Source of the DNA: DASPSM01 sp036008465
Lineage (GTDB): Bacteria; Planctomycetota; Planctomycetia; Planctomycetales; Planctomycetaceae
Length of the DNA stretch: 64,000 nt
Reading direction: 5' to 3'
NCBI GenBank assembly: GCA_036008465.1
Contig: DASYNP010000172.1
Coordinates: 1 to 64,000, forward strand
This document shows, piece by piece, positions 33,120 through 42,661 of the stretch (the first letter of the stretch is position 1; each line of letters starts with the position of its first letter). The notes under the pieces were generated by a model, which was not told where the DNA came from, ran no database searches, and saw only the letters and a list, made by a program, of their open reading frames with translations. A program made the position numbers and the translations under genes.

Positions 33120-33608
33120 ATGCGCAGCTGCTTATTGCTGGTCGGATGCGTTGGCTTGGCTCTTGGTGCCGGATGCAATTCCGGGAACCAGGCCTATCAC
33201 GAGGTGCCGAAAGGCGCCCGCGTCAAAGATCAGCCTCACGAGCACGAGCACGGTCCGCATGGCGGACACCTGGTGGAATTGGGCGAGGAGGAGTACCACG
33301 CTGAGGTCGTCTTCGATCCGAAGTCTTCAAAAATCACGCTTTATGTGCTCGACTCGAGTGCCAAGAAATCGGCTCCGATCGACGCCAAGGAGATCAAACT
33401 GGAACTGACGATTGGCGGTCAACCCAAGTCATTTGCCGCCAAGCCAGTTGCGGATAAGGATGATCCCCCCAACAAGTCTTCCCGGTTCGAGGTGGCCGAC
33501 AATCCCGAGATCAAAGCCAACATCAAAGACGAAGAGGACTTGAAGGGCGGCGTGACGGTGGCGATTGGGGGTAAAACCTATTCGGGCAAAATTGTGCACG
33601 AGCATTGA
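33120..33608 (+). CDS. His-rich lipoprotein, unknown function
   Basis: 162 residues with lipobox ALGAGC near residue 19. Directly after it a histidine-rich stretch (HEHEHGPHGGHLVEL, about 40-54) could bind metal ions; the HGGHLVELGEEEYHAEV pattern recalls the N-terminal part of periplasmic adaptor and heavy-metal-associated proteins. The remaining domain is probably beta-rich. It overlaps nothing and is followed 44 bases later by the DUF2752 gene on the same strand. Metal binding is inferred. Confidence 0.75.
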   Translation: MRSCLLLVGCVGLALGAGCNSGNQAYHEVPKGARVKDQPHEHEHGPHGGHLVELGEEEYHAEVVFDPKSSKITLYVLDSSAKKSAPIDAKEIKLELTIGGQPKSFAAKPVADKDDPPNKSSRFEVADNPEIKANIKDEEDLKGGVTVAIGGKTYSGKIVHEH

Positions 33609-33652
33609 TCGGGCGAGGGCTGATCGGGACTGCGTTGATTCGGACTGTCAGA

Positions 33653-34162
33653 ATGCTCTTGCCGCCCATCGCGAAAACGGATATCAAGCCGCCTTCTCTT
33701 TCCCCTCCCAAATCCCCATCGATTATTCCCGATCCTGAGCCGCCTGGATTTCCACTCCGTCGGCGGGGCCGTGCCCTGCTGAGCGTAGTGAGTCTGGGGC
33801 TGATTGCGGGTTTTTGTCTTGCCGCAACGCTTCAGCCGGATCCGCGCGGTTTTGGAACCCATCGTCAACTGGGCCTGCCTCCGTGCACCGTCCGCCTCCT
33901 GTTCGGAATTCCTTGTCCGAGTTGCGGCATGACGACCAGCTTTGCCCACCTCATGCGTGGACAGCTCCCGGAAGCATTCCGTGCCAACGCGGCCGGTTTG
34001 CTCTTGGGATTGGTCTGTGCGGCGCTCGTTCCCTGGTGCTGGTTGAGTGTTTTTTACGCACGCACATGCTGGATCCAGAGACCCGGTGTGGCGGCAATCG
34101 CGCTCTTAGGCAGCATCTCGGCACTGGCCCTCCTTCAATGGATCATTCGCCTGTTCGTCTGA
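33653..34162 (+). CDS. DUF2752 membrane protein
   Basis: The ATG at 33653 gives 169 residues; a TTG further upstream is less likely. The DUF2752 hallmark CPSCGMTTSFAHLMRG is near residue 100, after a first membrane segment and the LPPCTVRLLFGIPC stretch. Two more hydrophobic segments follow. Function of the family is unknown. It is transcribed in the same direction as the His-rich lipoprotein and may share its mRNA. Confidence 0.85.
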   Translation: MLLPPIAKTDIKPPSLSPPKSPSIIPDPEPPGFPLRRRGRALLSVVSLGLIAGFCLAATLQPDPRGFGTHRQLGLPPCTVRLLFGIPCPSCGMTTSFAHLMRGQLPEAFRANAAGLLLGLVCAALVPWCWLSVFYARTCWIQRPGVAAIALLGSISALALLQWIIRLFV

Positions 34163-34369
34163 CCGTCGTTCGGCGTTTAGACTGCTCATCATCCTCGCTC
34201 TCTTCCCGCTAAATCCCATCCCCTTCCGATTCCCGTCCGCTCGAACAACATCTTCCTGTCTTCCTCCCTCAATCCGACCTTGCGATTCCCTGCGACGCCA
34301 CATATCGGCTGATGGCTGAAGGCCGGGGTCGTCCCGCGCCCACCGCAATTCCAAAAAGCGATAACCACT

Positions 34370-35077
34370 ATGGCCCCAACCCCGCGAAGCGAATCGCCCG
34401 TCAGCCGAAGCCGGCTCTTTCGCGATTCCCGATCATGGCTCTGTCTGGCCGCGATGTTACTCTCGCTGTCGGGGTGCTCGCTCGTCGTGATGACCGGAAA
34501 AATGCTGCTCGGCGACTTGAAACAGAATTCTCAGTTTCATGACGCGACCCACATCGATCTCGCCAAAGCCAACGCCAAGGTGCTCGTGCTCTGCTCGGGC
34601 AACGAAACAATCCGAGCCGATTATGCGGCCGTCGAGTTCGACATTCTGGAAGGGTTGATCCACAGGCTGAGGGCCCATGAAATCACCAAGATCGTGAGCC
34701 CCAACGCCGTTGCCGGCTGGATCGACGAACATGGCGGGCGTTTCGACGATCTGCAGCCCATCGCCGAACACTTCAAGGCCGAATATGTGATTCACATCGA
34801 ACTCTCGAAGTTCAACTGTCAGGAAGAAAACAGCCCCAACATGTTGCGGGGACAGGCCGAGGGTCGCGTACACGCCTACAAGCTCGACGGCACCGGCGCC
34901 GAAAAGCGGCTCGTGGAAGTGATGAGTTCTGATTTCAATGCCAAGTATCCCCAAGGGAATCCGATCTCGATCGATAAGAAATCGGCGAAAAACTTCCAGC
35001 AGGAATTCATCGACCGCGTGTGTCTGCAATTGTCGCTGATCTTCTATGACCACTCACGCTCCGAGGAGATGCAGTGA
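34370..35077 (+). CDS. lipoprotein, paralogue of the following gene
   Basis: 235 residues, basic N-terminus and lipobox SLSGC near residue 36. The mature part is soluble (KVLVLCSGNETIRADYAAVE, then HEITKIVSPNAVAGWIDEH, YVIHIELSKFNC). It shares layout and motifs with the next gene: a predicted beta-alpha domain, a W-x-D-x-H element, an IHIELSKFN / ILVDVHKYN strand and a C-terminal helix. Its TGA overlaps the GTG of that gene by four bases, so the two are probably made together. Function unknown. Confidence 0.75.
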   Translation: MAPTPRSESPVSRSRLFRDSRSWLCLAAMLLSLSGCSLVVMTGKMLLGDLKQNSQFHDATHIDLAKANAKVLVLCSGNETIRADYAAVEFDILEGLIHRLRAHEITKIVSPNAVAGWIDEHGGRFDDLQPIAEHFKAEYVIHIELSKFNCQEENSPNMLRGQAEGRVHAYKLDGTGAEKRLVEVMSSDFNAKYPQGNPISIDKKSAKNFQQEFIDRVCLQLSLIFYDHSRSEEMQ

Positions 35078-35856
35078 TCCCCGGCCAGGACCCCATCGAT
35101 CGTCGGCCCTCACAGGGCCTGCCAGGCAGATTCGTGTCGCGGGATCAAGCCATCACAACCGTGACGGCGACCCGTTTGAACAAACCGCTGCGCGGGGAAA
35201 TCGGCCGCGTCCGATTGGCGCTGCTGGTGGTCGGGCTTCTGTCGCTCTTGGGTTCGGGGTGCAATGCAATCGTGTTGGCCGGTCTGCTCTTGGCCGGCCC
35301 CCCCACCATCGAGCCCGATTACGACAAAATGACCAAGAAGTCGCTTCGCGACAAAGACGTCAAAGTGGCAGTCGTCTGCTTTGCGCCCGACGAGGTCCGA
35401 CTCAACTTCATCGACGTCGACAAGGACATCGCCAAATACTGCGCTCATCAACTGAACCAACACCACATCCCAGTCATCAATCCGGACCGGATTCAGGAAT
35501 GGCTCGACAAACACGAGGACTGGGATAAACCGGAGGAGATCGGCGAGGCGACGAAGGCCACCCACATCATTCTCGTGGATGTGCACAAGTACAACCTGTT
35601 CGAGGAGAACACGCACGAGCTTTACAAGGGCCGCGCAGAATTGTTGATCAGCGTCTTCGAGATGCAAAAGGATGGCAGCACCGAAAAGGTCTACACCAAG
35701 GAAGTGACCTGCCAGTATCCGCTCGAGACGCCGCGCGAGACCTCTGAGATCAGCTACGACCGCTTTCGTCGCGAATACCTCGGCCGTCTAAGCGAAGAGG
35801 TCGGACGGCTGTTCTACTCGCACGAGAACGGCGACGACATGCGCGACGTGATTTAG
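35074..35856 (+). CDS. lipoprotein, paralogue of the preceding gene
   Basis: 260 residues from a GTG at 35074 that overlaps the preceding stop (GTGA). Lipobox LGSGC near residue 63 after a long basic N-terminus; a shorter start is possible. The soluble domain parallels the upstream protein: VAVVCFAPDEVRLNFIDVD, HHIPVINPDRIQEWLDKHE, THIILVDVHKYNLFEENTHE, YDRFRREYLGRLSEEVGRLF. An adjacent duplicated pair suggests a heteromeric envelope complex, but no function is known. Confidence 0.72.
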   Translation: MIPGQDPIDRRPSQGLPGRFVSRDQAITTVTATRLNKPLRGEIGRVRLALLVVGLLSLLGSGCNAIVLAGLLLAGPPTIEPDYDKMTKKSLRDKDVKVAVVCFAPDEVRLNFIDVDKDIAKYCAHQLNQHHIPVINPDRIQEWLDKHEDWDKPEEIGEATKATHIILVDVHKYNLFEENTHELYKGRAELLISVFEMQKDGSTEKVYTKEVTCQYPLETPRETSEISYDRFRREYLGRLSEEVGRLFYSHENGDDMRDVI

Positions 35857-36104
35857 CATGCCGGGGCGCGTGATCCCTCTGCCCCCACGAGTTGCCGTCA
35901 CGATCTCGCTGCCTTTCATCGGACCTCGACCCACTTGCCGGGCGTCTGTTGGAAGCTTCGAGCGCAGAGCAGACGACCGACGACGCGTCTAGCGACTCCC
36001 ACGATTGAGCCGGTTCGAGATAGGCCTTAATTTAGATCCGTAGGCCAACGGTCCCGCGCCGCCACAGTCCTTACGTAATCTTTCTCCGGGAGTCCAACTC
36101 GAAC

Positions 36105-37913
36105 ATGCAGGCCGCAGAACAGCCGCGCGCGTCGGAACCCGAAGCAGGGGGGGCTCGCGGGATCAGTCTGACGGTCGTGTTGGTGCTGTTTCTCGCCGCA
36201 GTCGCGATCGTCAATCCGTTTCGCGAGATGCCCTACGACGACGATTGGGCGTTTTCCGAAACGGTCAAGCACTTTCTCGACACCGGTCAGTATCGCCTCA
36301 ACGAATGGCTCGCCCCAAACATGCCGTTTCAAACGATGTGGGGAGCCCTGTTCTGTCTGCCCTTCGGGTACTCGTTCAGTGCGCTGCGGATCTCAACGAT
36401 CGTGATGTCGGTGCTCGGTCTCGTGGCCTTTCGCGCGTTAGCGCTCGAGCACGGACTGACTCGAAGCGCGGCGAATCTTGTCACATTCTGCCTGGCTTCG
36501 TCGCCACTGGTGTTCAAGCTTTCGCTCACCTATCTCTCTGACGTCCCCTTCCTGGCGATGACGATTGTCTCGCTTCTGTTGTACACGCGGGCCTTGCGCA
36601 CCGAGCGACGGATTGGATGGTTGGCTGCCTCGGTGGCCGCGTCGGCGACGATCTTCATTCGGCAGTTCGGCATTGCAATCCTCGGCGGTCTGGCCCTGGT
36701 CTGGCTTTGGGACCGGCGACGATTCGCGCGACTCGGGCAGTACGGTGTCGGCACGCTGCTGCCGACGATCTCCACGCTCTGGCAGCTGCAACAGGGATGG
36801 AATTACTCCAATTGGGCGCAAACGTTGCTTTTGCACCGTCAAAAGGCGTTCTTCTGGGGCGGCGGCTTCCTCAAGGGATTGCCCTGGCGAATCCCCGTGC
36901 TGGTCGAGTACATCGCCTGGTTTCTGCTGCCGGTCGCCCTTGTTGCGGCTCTGGCTGTTTGGCGCTTGCTACGATCCAACTCGTTCAGCTTGGATTTCCA
37001 AACTGAACCCACCGCGAGCTTCGGCCCGCCCCGGTCGCGAGTCAGGCTCCTGGCAGCGCTCTTCGGCTGGCTGATTTTGCTCCTCGCGAGCGTCGCCTAC
37101 GGAGCATGGGTGCTCGGCGTCCCCTGGTTAATGCCCTATCTCCCTTGGTTTTTTGAGATCCTGAAGCTCTTGGGACTGAAGGCAGAGCTGCCCGCGACGT
37201 TGCTGACGATTGCCGGCGGCGTGCTGTTCGCCCACTTCTTCGCCCGCCGCTACCTCGTCGCCGCCAATCGTCCGCGGCTCGAACAAGGCCTGTTGGACGC
37301 GGCGACGTTCGTATCGCTCCTCATGGCGCTGGTCTTCTTCGTGTTCGGCGACAAGGACGTGCTGATCTTTCTTCCCCTTGGCGCGATCGCGGTCGCTAAG
37401 CAGGCAGAGCAGGTGCTCTGGAAACACCGGCTGGCGGTCTTTACGGGTTGCTTGCTGCTCCTGGCGGGAACGGCTGTCTGGACCCGGGAAGATCTTTGCC
37501 GCAACCAGGCCGTCTGGACGTTGGCTGCGCGGCTGGAGGCCGGCGGCGTGCCCAGCGAAAGGATCTTCGCGGGCTGGGAATGGTACGGCTATCATCACTT
37601 CGAGGATTACGCCCGCATCGTTCCGCCGCTCGAGACGACCGAGTTTGCAGATTTTTTCGGCCCCTGGATGGAACGGCAAAAGGCCCAGGCCGATTACCTC
37701 ATCGTGCACGACCCGAATGCCCCTGCCGGCGAGCACCACAAAGTCGTCGATCAATTCCAGTATTTCAGTGTCTTCAGCCGGGGCGTCGAGACCTTTTATG
37801 CGGTCGAGCGACCTGGGAGCGCTAGGCCACAGCGGGGACCGGCGGGCGGGCCGGCGAGGGTTAGCCGAACGTTGACGCTTGCGACAGATCGGTCAGGTCA
37901 AAGAACTCAATGA
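36105..37913 (+). CDS. GT-C-fold membrane glycosyltransferase (GT39/ArnT-like)
   Basis: 602 residues with about ten hydrophobic segments. The acidic motif MPYDDDWAFSETV near residue 43, after the first membrane helix, corresponds to the catalytic DD/DE loop of GT-C enzymes such as PMT and ArnT. Such enzymes transfer a sugar from a polyprenyl-phosphate donor on the outer face of the membrane. A soluble C-terminal part of about 130 residues follows. Substrate unknown. It converges with the glycosyltransferase pair at 37963-41123. Confidence 0.8.
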   Translation: MQAAEQPRASEPEAGGARGISLTVVLVLFLAAVAIVNPFREMPYDDDWAFSETVKHFLDTGQYRLNEWLAPNMPFQTMWGALFCLPFGYSFSALRISTIVMSVLGLVAFRALALEHGLTRSAANLVTFCLASSPLVFKLSLTYLSDVPFLAMTIVSLLLYTRALRTERRIGWLAASVAASATIFIRQFGIAILGGLALVWLWDRRRFARLGQYGVGTLLPTISTLWQLQQGWNYSNWAQTLLLHRQKAFFWGGGFLKGLPWRIPVLVEYIAWFLLPVALVAALAVWRLLRSNSFSLDFQTEPTASFGPPRSRVRLLAALFGWLILLLASVAYGAWVLGVPWLMPYLPWFFEILKLLGLKAELPATLLTIAGGVLFAHFFARRYLVAANRPRLEQGLLDAATFVSLLMALVFFVFGDKDVLIFLPLGAIAVAKQAEQVLWKHRLAVFTGCLLLLAGTAVWTREDLCRNQAVWTLAARLEAGGVPSERIFAGWEWYGYHHFEDYARIVPPLETTEFADFFGPWMERQKAQADYLIVHDPNAPAGEHHKVVDQFQYFSVFSRGVETFYAVERPGSARPQRGPAGGPARVSRTLTLATDRSGQRTQ

Positions 37914-37962
37914 AGTCGGCCACGGAAGCGCATTCCCGCGCCGGCGCGAATGGCGGGCTACT

Positions 37963-39096
37963 CTACAAAAGCTTCTCGACGAGTGTGACCAATTCGGCCA
38001 TCCGGCTGCGGTAGGTGTGATCGCGGAGCGTGCGGGCCTGGCCGGCTTTTGCGATCCGGGCTCGTTCGTCTTCGTGCTCAAGCAAGTGACGGATCTTCTC
38101 CACGCATTCCTGCGGGGTCCGATAGGCGCCGACCTCAGCAGCCGGCTCGAACATCTCGGGCAGGTTCTGTTTCCAGTCGGTTACCAGGAGTGTGCCGACG
38201 CCCGTCGTCTCGTAGAGTCGCATGTTGTTGGCGTACGAGCCGGATAACTCGATGTGATAGTTGACCGAAATTCGCGAGCGGGCCAGCACCCGATACATCT
38301 GGATGCCCCAAGCCGGGCCGCGATAGACCTTGCGGATGGGCGATTCGGACGGAAGCGAGTCGACTCCTTGGCCCCAGACCTGAATCGGCACCTCGCGGCA
38401 GAGCTGTTCCAGCCACGCCTGGCGGCCTGGGTGGTGCGCGGAAAGACTGCCGACAAAGGACACGTCCACTGTCGGCGCGGGAGTCGGCCGGAGAGACTCT
38501 TTTAGGCTGGCGAGGACCGATGGATCGAACGCCAGGCGAAACGGCTCGGCCCGCAGGCCCGCGGCACGAAACCGTTCGACGAAGTTCGGCAGCGATGAGA
38601 GCATCAGATCGAAGGGACCGAGGTCGATGTCCTCCGCCAAGGGCGCGGCGATCTGGCCCACGAGCACCCGATAGTGACTCCGCATCGATGTCCAGAACTT
38701 CGTCGGAAAGTCGCTCAACGAATGCGTCAGCAAGACGTCCGGGCGGAAGTCCTCGATCTGTGCGCGCAAGATGGCGGCCATCCATTCGCTGCGATCGAGA
38801 ACCAACCACGGAACTACGCCGCGGCGCAAGACGACGCGCGGCAACGGCCAGGAAGCGATCTTGACCCCGTGCTCTCGCGCCCAAGCTTCCTGCAGGAAGC
38901 GGTTGTTGATGAAGACCTCGGCCGCCGTGTGCCCGAGCTCGGCCAGGTTCCGCGGGTAGAAGTCGGACACGCCAAACAGGCTGTCGATCCGCGCCTGCAT
39001 CTGCTGTTGGTAAGAGGCCCGCTCGAGCCCGCTCCCGGAATAAAGCTTGTCGAGAAAATCGGGATAGTCGGCGTTAACGATCAAAAATCGCGTCAT
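37963..39096 (-). CDS. glycosyltransferase family 1-like protein (CgeB-like)
   Basis: 377 residues, GT-B type. The N-terminal half has a Rossmann-like start (TRFLIVNADYPDFLDKLYSG). The C-terminal half has the nucleotide-sugar region VDVSFVGSLSAHHPGRQAWL near residue 208, then the SVNYHIELSGSYANNMRLYE and ETTGVGTLLVTDWK segments typical of Glyco_trans_1_2/CgeB-like proteins. Its start overlaps the stop of the upstream gene (39093-39096), so it is coupled to it. Likely part of cell-surface glycan synthesis. Confidence 0.82.
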   Translation of the reverse strand: MTRFLIVNADYPDFLDKLYSGSGLERASYQQQMQARIDSLFGVSDFYPRNLAELGHTAAEVFINNRFLQEAWAREHGVKIASWPLPRVVLRRGVVPWLVLDRSEWMAAILRAQIEDFRPDVLLTHSLSDFPTKFWTSMRSHYRVLVGQIAAPLAEDIDLGPFDLMLSSLPNFVERFRAAGLRAEPFRLAFDPSVLASLKESLRPTPAPTVDVSFVGSLSAHHPGRQAWLEQLCREVPIQVWGQGVDSLPSESPIRKVYRGPAWGIQMYRVLARSRISVNYHIELSGSYANNMRLYETTGVGTLLVTDWKQNLPEMFEPAAEVGAYRTPQECVEKIRHLLEHEDERARIAKAGQARTLRDHTYRSRMAELVTLVEKLL

Positions 39097-41123
39097 CGCC
39101 GCGCACCGGCGTCGAGACGTGCCTCCCGCTCACAGCAGAGAGGTCCGAGGCGCGCGACCATCGGCGAATACCGGTGATACGTGCGCCCCGCGTCATTGTA
39201 GACGACATGATCCGAATCCAAGACGAGTACTCGGCCGTCGAGTTCCGCGCCCGAACCGCTGTCGACGTCGGTGTTCTCATGCAATGTTCCACGCACAGTC
39301 AGCGGTGCATCATGCGGCGGATCTTCGCCCGTCATCAGAAAATGAATGATGCGCCGCAGCTGTCGCGAAAGTTCGGCCGCCTCGCGCTCGCCGATGTGCG
39401 GAGTCTGGGCGGCCCGGAGCCGCTCGATGTTCACGTCACACACGTCCTTGCCCTGGATCAGAATCTGTTCGAGCGCGGCCGCCTCGCGGGGCGTCTTGTA
39501 TTTCGGCAGACTGGCAAAGTTGCTCGCGGGAACGACGTCGGAGAAATCGAGTGTGGCTCCGAAGATGCTCAGAGCGTACCAGCGAAATGCCCGGGCGATC
39601 TGCGCAGCCGTGACTGGGCGGTCCACAAGTTCGCGCACCTTTTCGAAGTACGCTGCGGATGTCGGCGCCCACTCGAGAAAATCGTCTTCCGCAATCGCGG
39701 CGATCGCCCCGTTGAAGGCCACCAGCACCGGCATGCCGAGCCGGGCCAGCTCCAGTCCGATTGTGCTCCAACTCGTCAGCGCAAGGTCGGCCGCTTCTCC
39801 CAAGTCGTAGCTTGAAACGGGCTCCTGCGGCCACACAAACCGACAATTCGGGAAGGGCTCGGAGAACGCCCGCTTCAACTTCGCCAGATGCTGCGAGACG
39901 ACCGACTCGCGCTTGTTGGCGCCTTCGCGGGGGTGGATCCGCACGACGAGCTGCAAGTCGTCGCTCTGGGCTACGTAACGCACGAGGGCGCTCAGCCAGT
40001 CGATCTGATCGCGAAACGGCTGCGGACGATCGGGGATCTTGGTGTCGGTCGCGTTCATTACCATCTGCGACGCGAGCATTTCATCCAGGCTGCTCGTGTA
40101 AGCGACGAGGAGTCGCCGCTCGGTCGAGAGACCCAGGCGGCTGCGCACGTCGGTTTGCTCGACGGTTTTCCCAGGCGAATAGATGAACGATCCCGCTCCC
40201 CGCAGTCGCACCAGCAAATCGTCGCCCACTTCACGGACGACCGCCGGCTCGAGAGATAAATCGCGGCACGCGGGCCACTGCGACAAGAGGCGGTAGGCGA
40301 TCGGTTTGTAGACGTTGGACAAGGTCAGGTAACGGCTCAGATCGACGTTGCGATGACCGGGAAACGCGAGGCAATAGCAGGGCGCGCCGTGCTTGCGCGC
40401 TGCGGCCCGCGCCCCCATCAGAAGCGAGTAGTCGTTCACATGCACGACCCGGCTGATCCCGAACTCCTGACAGCATCGGTCGACCAACAAATAACTCAAG
40501 AGGCAACTTCGCAGATAGTGCCGCCAGCCGGCGCGGTCGCTCTCGGTCATTTCGGCGAAGTCAGAAATCTTTCGACCGAGCACGACGTCCATCAGGCTGA
40601 GCTTGCCAAAAAGAACGCCGTCGAACTCGAAATTCGCCAGGTCTGCGGCCGCGTTTGCCAACGCCTGTTCGATCCGTTGCCGCATGGCCGGCGTGACGAG
40701 CGACCGCAGGTCGACTGTCGGCAGCCCGTACTCGCCGAGCATCGATAGCGAGTTATCAGCGCAGCGAAGGCAGCTTTCGAGTTTTTGCTCGTCCGTGGCT
40801 TCGTACGGCAACCCGTGCATGTCCATGACGGGGCACCGCTCGAACAACCGGTAGCAACGGGCGAAGACGACCCGATGTCCTCGCTCCAACAGCGTGCGGC
40901 CCACCACGGCGGCCTGGGCCAGCATGGGCGTCACGCCCGCATAGGGAACGAAGAACAGAGTCGCGCCGGTCAACACTTCGCGATTAGGCGTCGCCGGGAT
41001 ACGCTCGATTTCGCGAGCCACGACACGCCGGCGCAGCGCCCAGCCGACGTTATTCTTGGCCTGGCGTGCCCGGTCGCGGACGGATCGTAACAGTCGACGC
41101 ATCGAGATTGAGACGTGTTCCAA
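39093..41123 (-). CDS. large glycosyltransferase-like protein, capsule-type
   Basis: 676 residues from 41123; an in-frame ATG seven codons later is equally possible. The protein resembles capsule polysaccharide biosynthesis proteins: an early GT-B-like domain (FFVPYAGVTPMLAQAAVVGR, SLLMGARAAARKHG) and a C-terminal domain with LQLVVRIHPREGANK near residue 395 and ADLALTSWSTIGLELA near 460. No transmembrane segments are clear. It overlaps the next glycosyltransferase by four bases, indicating a two-gene operon. Exact sugar unknown. Confidence 0.75.
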   Translation of the reverse strand: MEHVSISMRRLLRSVRDRARQAKNNVGWALRRRVVAREIERIPATPNREVLTGATLFFVPYAGVTPMLAQAAVVGRTLLERGHRVVFARCYRLFERCPVMDMHGLPYEATDEQKLESCLRCADNSLSMLGEYGLPTVDLRSLVTPAMRQRIEQALANAAADLANFEFDGVLFGKLSLMDVVLGRKISDFAEMTESDRAGWRHYLRSCLLSYLLVDRCCQEFGISRVVHVNDYSLLMGARAAARKHGAPCYCLAFPGHRNVDLSRYLTLSNVYKPIAYRLLSQWPACRDLSLEPAVVREVGDDLLVRLRGAGSFIYSPGKTVEQTDVRSRLGLSTERRLLVAYTSSLDEMLASQMVMNATDTKIPDRPQPFRDQIDWLSALVRYVAQSDDLQLVVRIHPREGANKRESVVSQHLAKLKRAFSEPFPNCRFVWPQEPVSSYDLGEAADLALTSWSTIGLELARLGMPVLVAFNGAIAAIAEDDFLEWAPTSAAYFEKVRELVDRPVTAAQIARAFRWYALSIFGATLDFSDVVPASNFASLPKYKTPREAAALEQILIQGKDVCDVNIERLRAAQTPHIGEREAAELSRQLRRIIHFLMTGEDPPHDAPLTVRGTLHENTDVDSGSGAELDGRVLVLDSDHVVYNDAGRTYHRYSPMVARLGPLCCEREARLDAGARR

Positions 41124-41255
41124 GCGAAGAAGCGCGGCGAATTCCAGCCCCTCATCTTAGTAGGACAGCCAAGCGCCGTCGAATTGGGCGAGGGGCAGTC
41201 GCAAGATCTGGCGAGTCCGCCGAAGGCGGAGTGTAAGCCCGCCGGTTCTTTTAGC

Positions 41256-42443
41256 TTACCGTCGCGCCTGCGCACCTCCCTCAAACCGGATCCACGAACA
41301 CTGCGTAATCAATTGATTGAGCGACGCGAACGAAATGTGGGCATTGGTGGCGTGGCTTGGCGTGTCGTTGGCGGGAAATGTCGCCAGCGTGGCGTCGCCG
41401 ACCAGAAAGACGTTGAAGTCCTTGGAAAGATTCTCGTACCCGGCCGTCGTCTTACAGTAGCACATGTCGGTCGCATAGCCGGTCAGGAGCACGTGCCGCA
41501 CGCCCAGGCGTTTCAGGAAATCGCGGAGCAGCGGATAACCGTCCTCATCGTAATAGACGACGTCATTCGGAAAGACTTCGACGTCCTTGGTCACTGGGAT
41601 TGGCAGGTCCCAAAAGCCCGCGTTGTTGTAGCGGGCACCGGCGTCCAGCCCCGGGAACTGCTGAAAGTAGTCACGCACCGGATGGTCGTCCGAAAGGGTG
41701 ATGTCCGACGGTAGCGGTTCGCCCTTGTAGTGGAAGCGATTGAGCACCTCGGTCAATTCCCAGTGCCCCTGGGCTCGCTCGGCCGGAGTCGGCGTATGTC
41801 GGATGCTGCGATAGATCTTCGCCTGCACCGGATATTCATGACCCCGCAAACTGAACAGCACCTGGGCGACATGGCCCCGTAGTCGCTTGAGGAGCGGATC
41901 GATCACCGTCCGCGTGTGCCGACCCGCGAGATGATTTTTGTCGGGAGTGCAAAAATCGCAGACTCCCGCCGGCTCGGGGCTTTGCCAACCTTGTCCATCA
42001 TCGATGCCCCACGGATGCACCATGATGACCGCCGTGTGATCTGCCCGAATGCGGTTCGGCATTTCGATAATGCCCCGCGCGTTGTAGCTGAATCTCCAAG
42101 CCCGCACGGACAGATCGGCCCCCGGCTCGTCGACGAGCACCGGTGCTTCGAACCGGGTCTTTTCGATGACCGGCTGCACAAACTCGGGATAGTCTGCCAG
42201 CAGCGGTGGGGCATTCGCGATCGGCGTCAGTCGGTTCTGATAAACCCGCCTGCCCCTCGACTCCGCCTGCTGTCCCGATCCGGAGGCGAAGGCGACGTTT
42301 GTCTCTACCTGCGAAGCAGCCGGTGTGAACAGGCCGATCGCCCAACGAAAGCCGACTTCAAGCCCGCCGGTCAGCAGCGAGACCCACAAGACGATCTCAA
42401 TCGCCGCAGTAAAGACCGCGATTCCTTGACGTTTTGGAAACAT
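41256..42443 (-). CDS. isochorismatase-fold cysteine hydrolase with N-terminal membrane anchor
   Basis: The ATG at 42443 gives 395 residues. A hydrophobic segment at about 8-32 may anchor or export it. The hydrolase domain has VIMVHPWGIDDGQGW near residue 135 and the isochorismatase-family catalytic region RHVLLTGYATDMCYCKTT core with the nucleophile Cys in TDMC, followed by DFNVFLVGDATLATFP. Related enzymes hydrolyse amides, nicotinamide or isochorismate; the substrate is unknown. The membrane location is unusual for the family. Confidence 0.8.
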   Translation of the reverse strand: MFPKRQGIAVFTAAIEIVLWVSLLTGGLEVGFRWAIGLFTPAASQVETNVAFASGSGQQAESRGRRVYQNRLTPIANAPPLLADYPEFVQPVIEKTRFEAPVLVDEPGADLSVRAWRFSYNARGIIEMPNRIRADHTAVIMVHPWGIDDGQGWQSPEPAGVCDFCTPDKNHLAGRHTRTVIDPLLKRLRGHVAQVLFSLRGHEYPVQAKIYRSIRHTPTPAERAQGHWELTEVLNRFHYKGEPLPSDITLSDDHPVRDYFQQFPGLDAGARYNNAGFWDLPIPVTKDVEVFPNDVVYYDEDGYPLLRDFLKRLGVRHVLLTGYATDMCYCKTTAGYENLSKDFNVFLVGDATLATFPANDTPSHATNAHISFASLNQLITQCSWIRFEGGAQARR

Positions 42444-42661
42444 CGTCTCGACTCCGCGAGGATCGTCGCTTGGACGAGAGGTCGAATTTACCACTCCTCC
42501 AAAATAAGTGACCGGGTTCGGTTCTGGAACATCGGAGATGTCGATTCGGAGCGTCTGGTTACCGGTCGACAATCGGGTGACTTCAACCCGGACCACCGAT
42601 ATAGTGAACTTTCCAGGCCCTAAACGACGGGCGGCGAGTGAGAACGCCGCAGGTGCTGACG

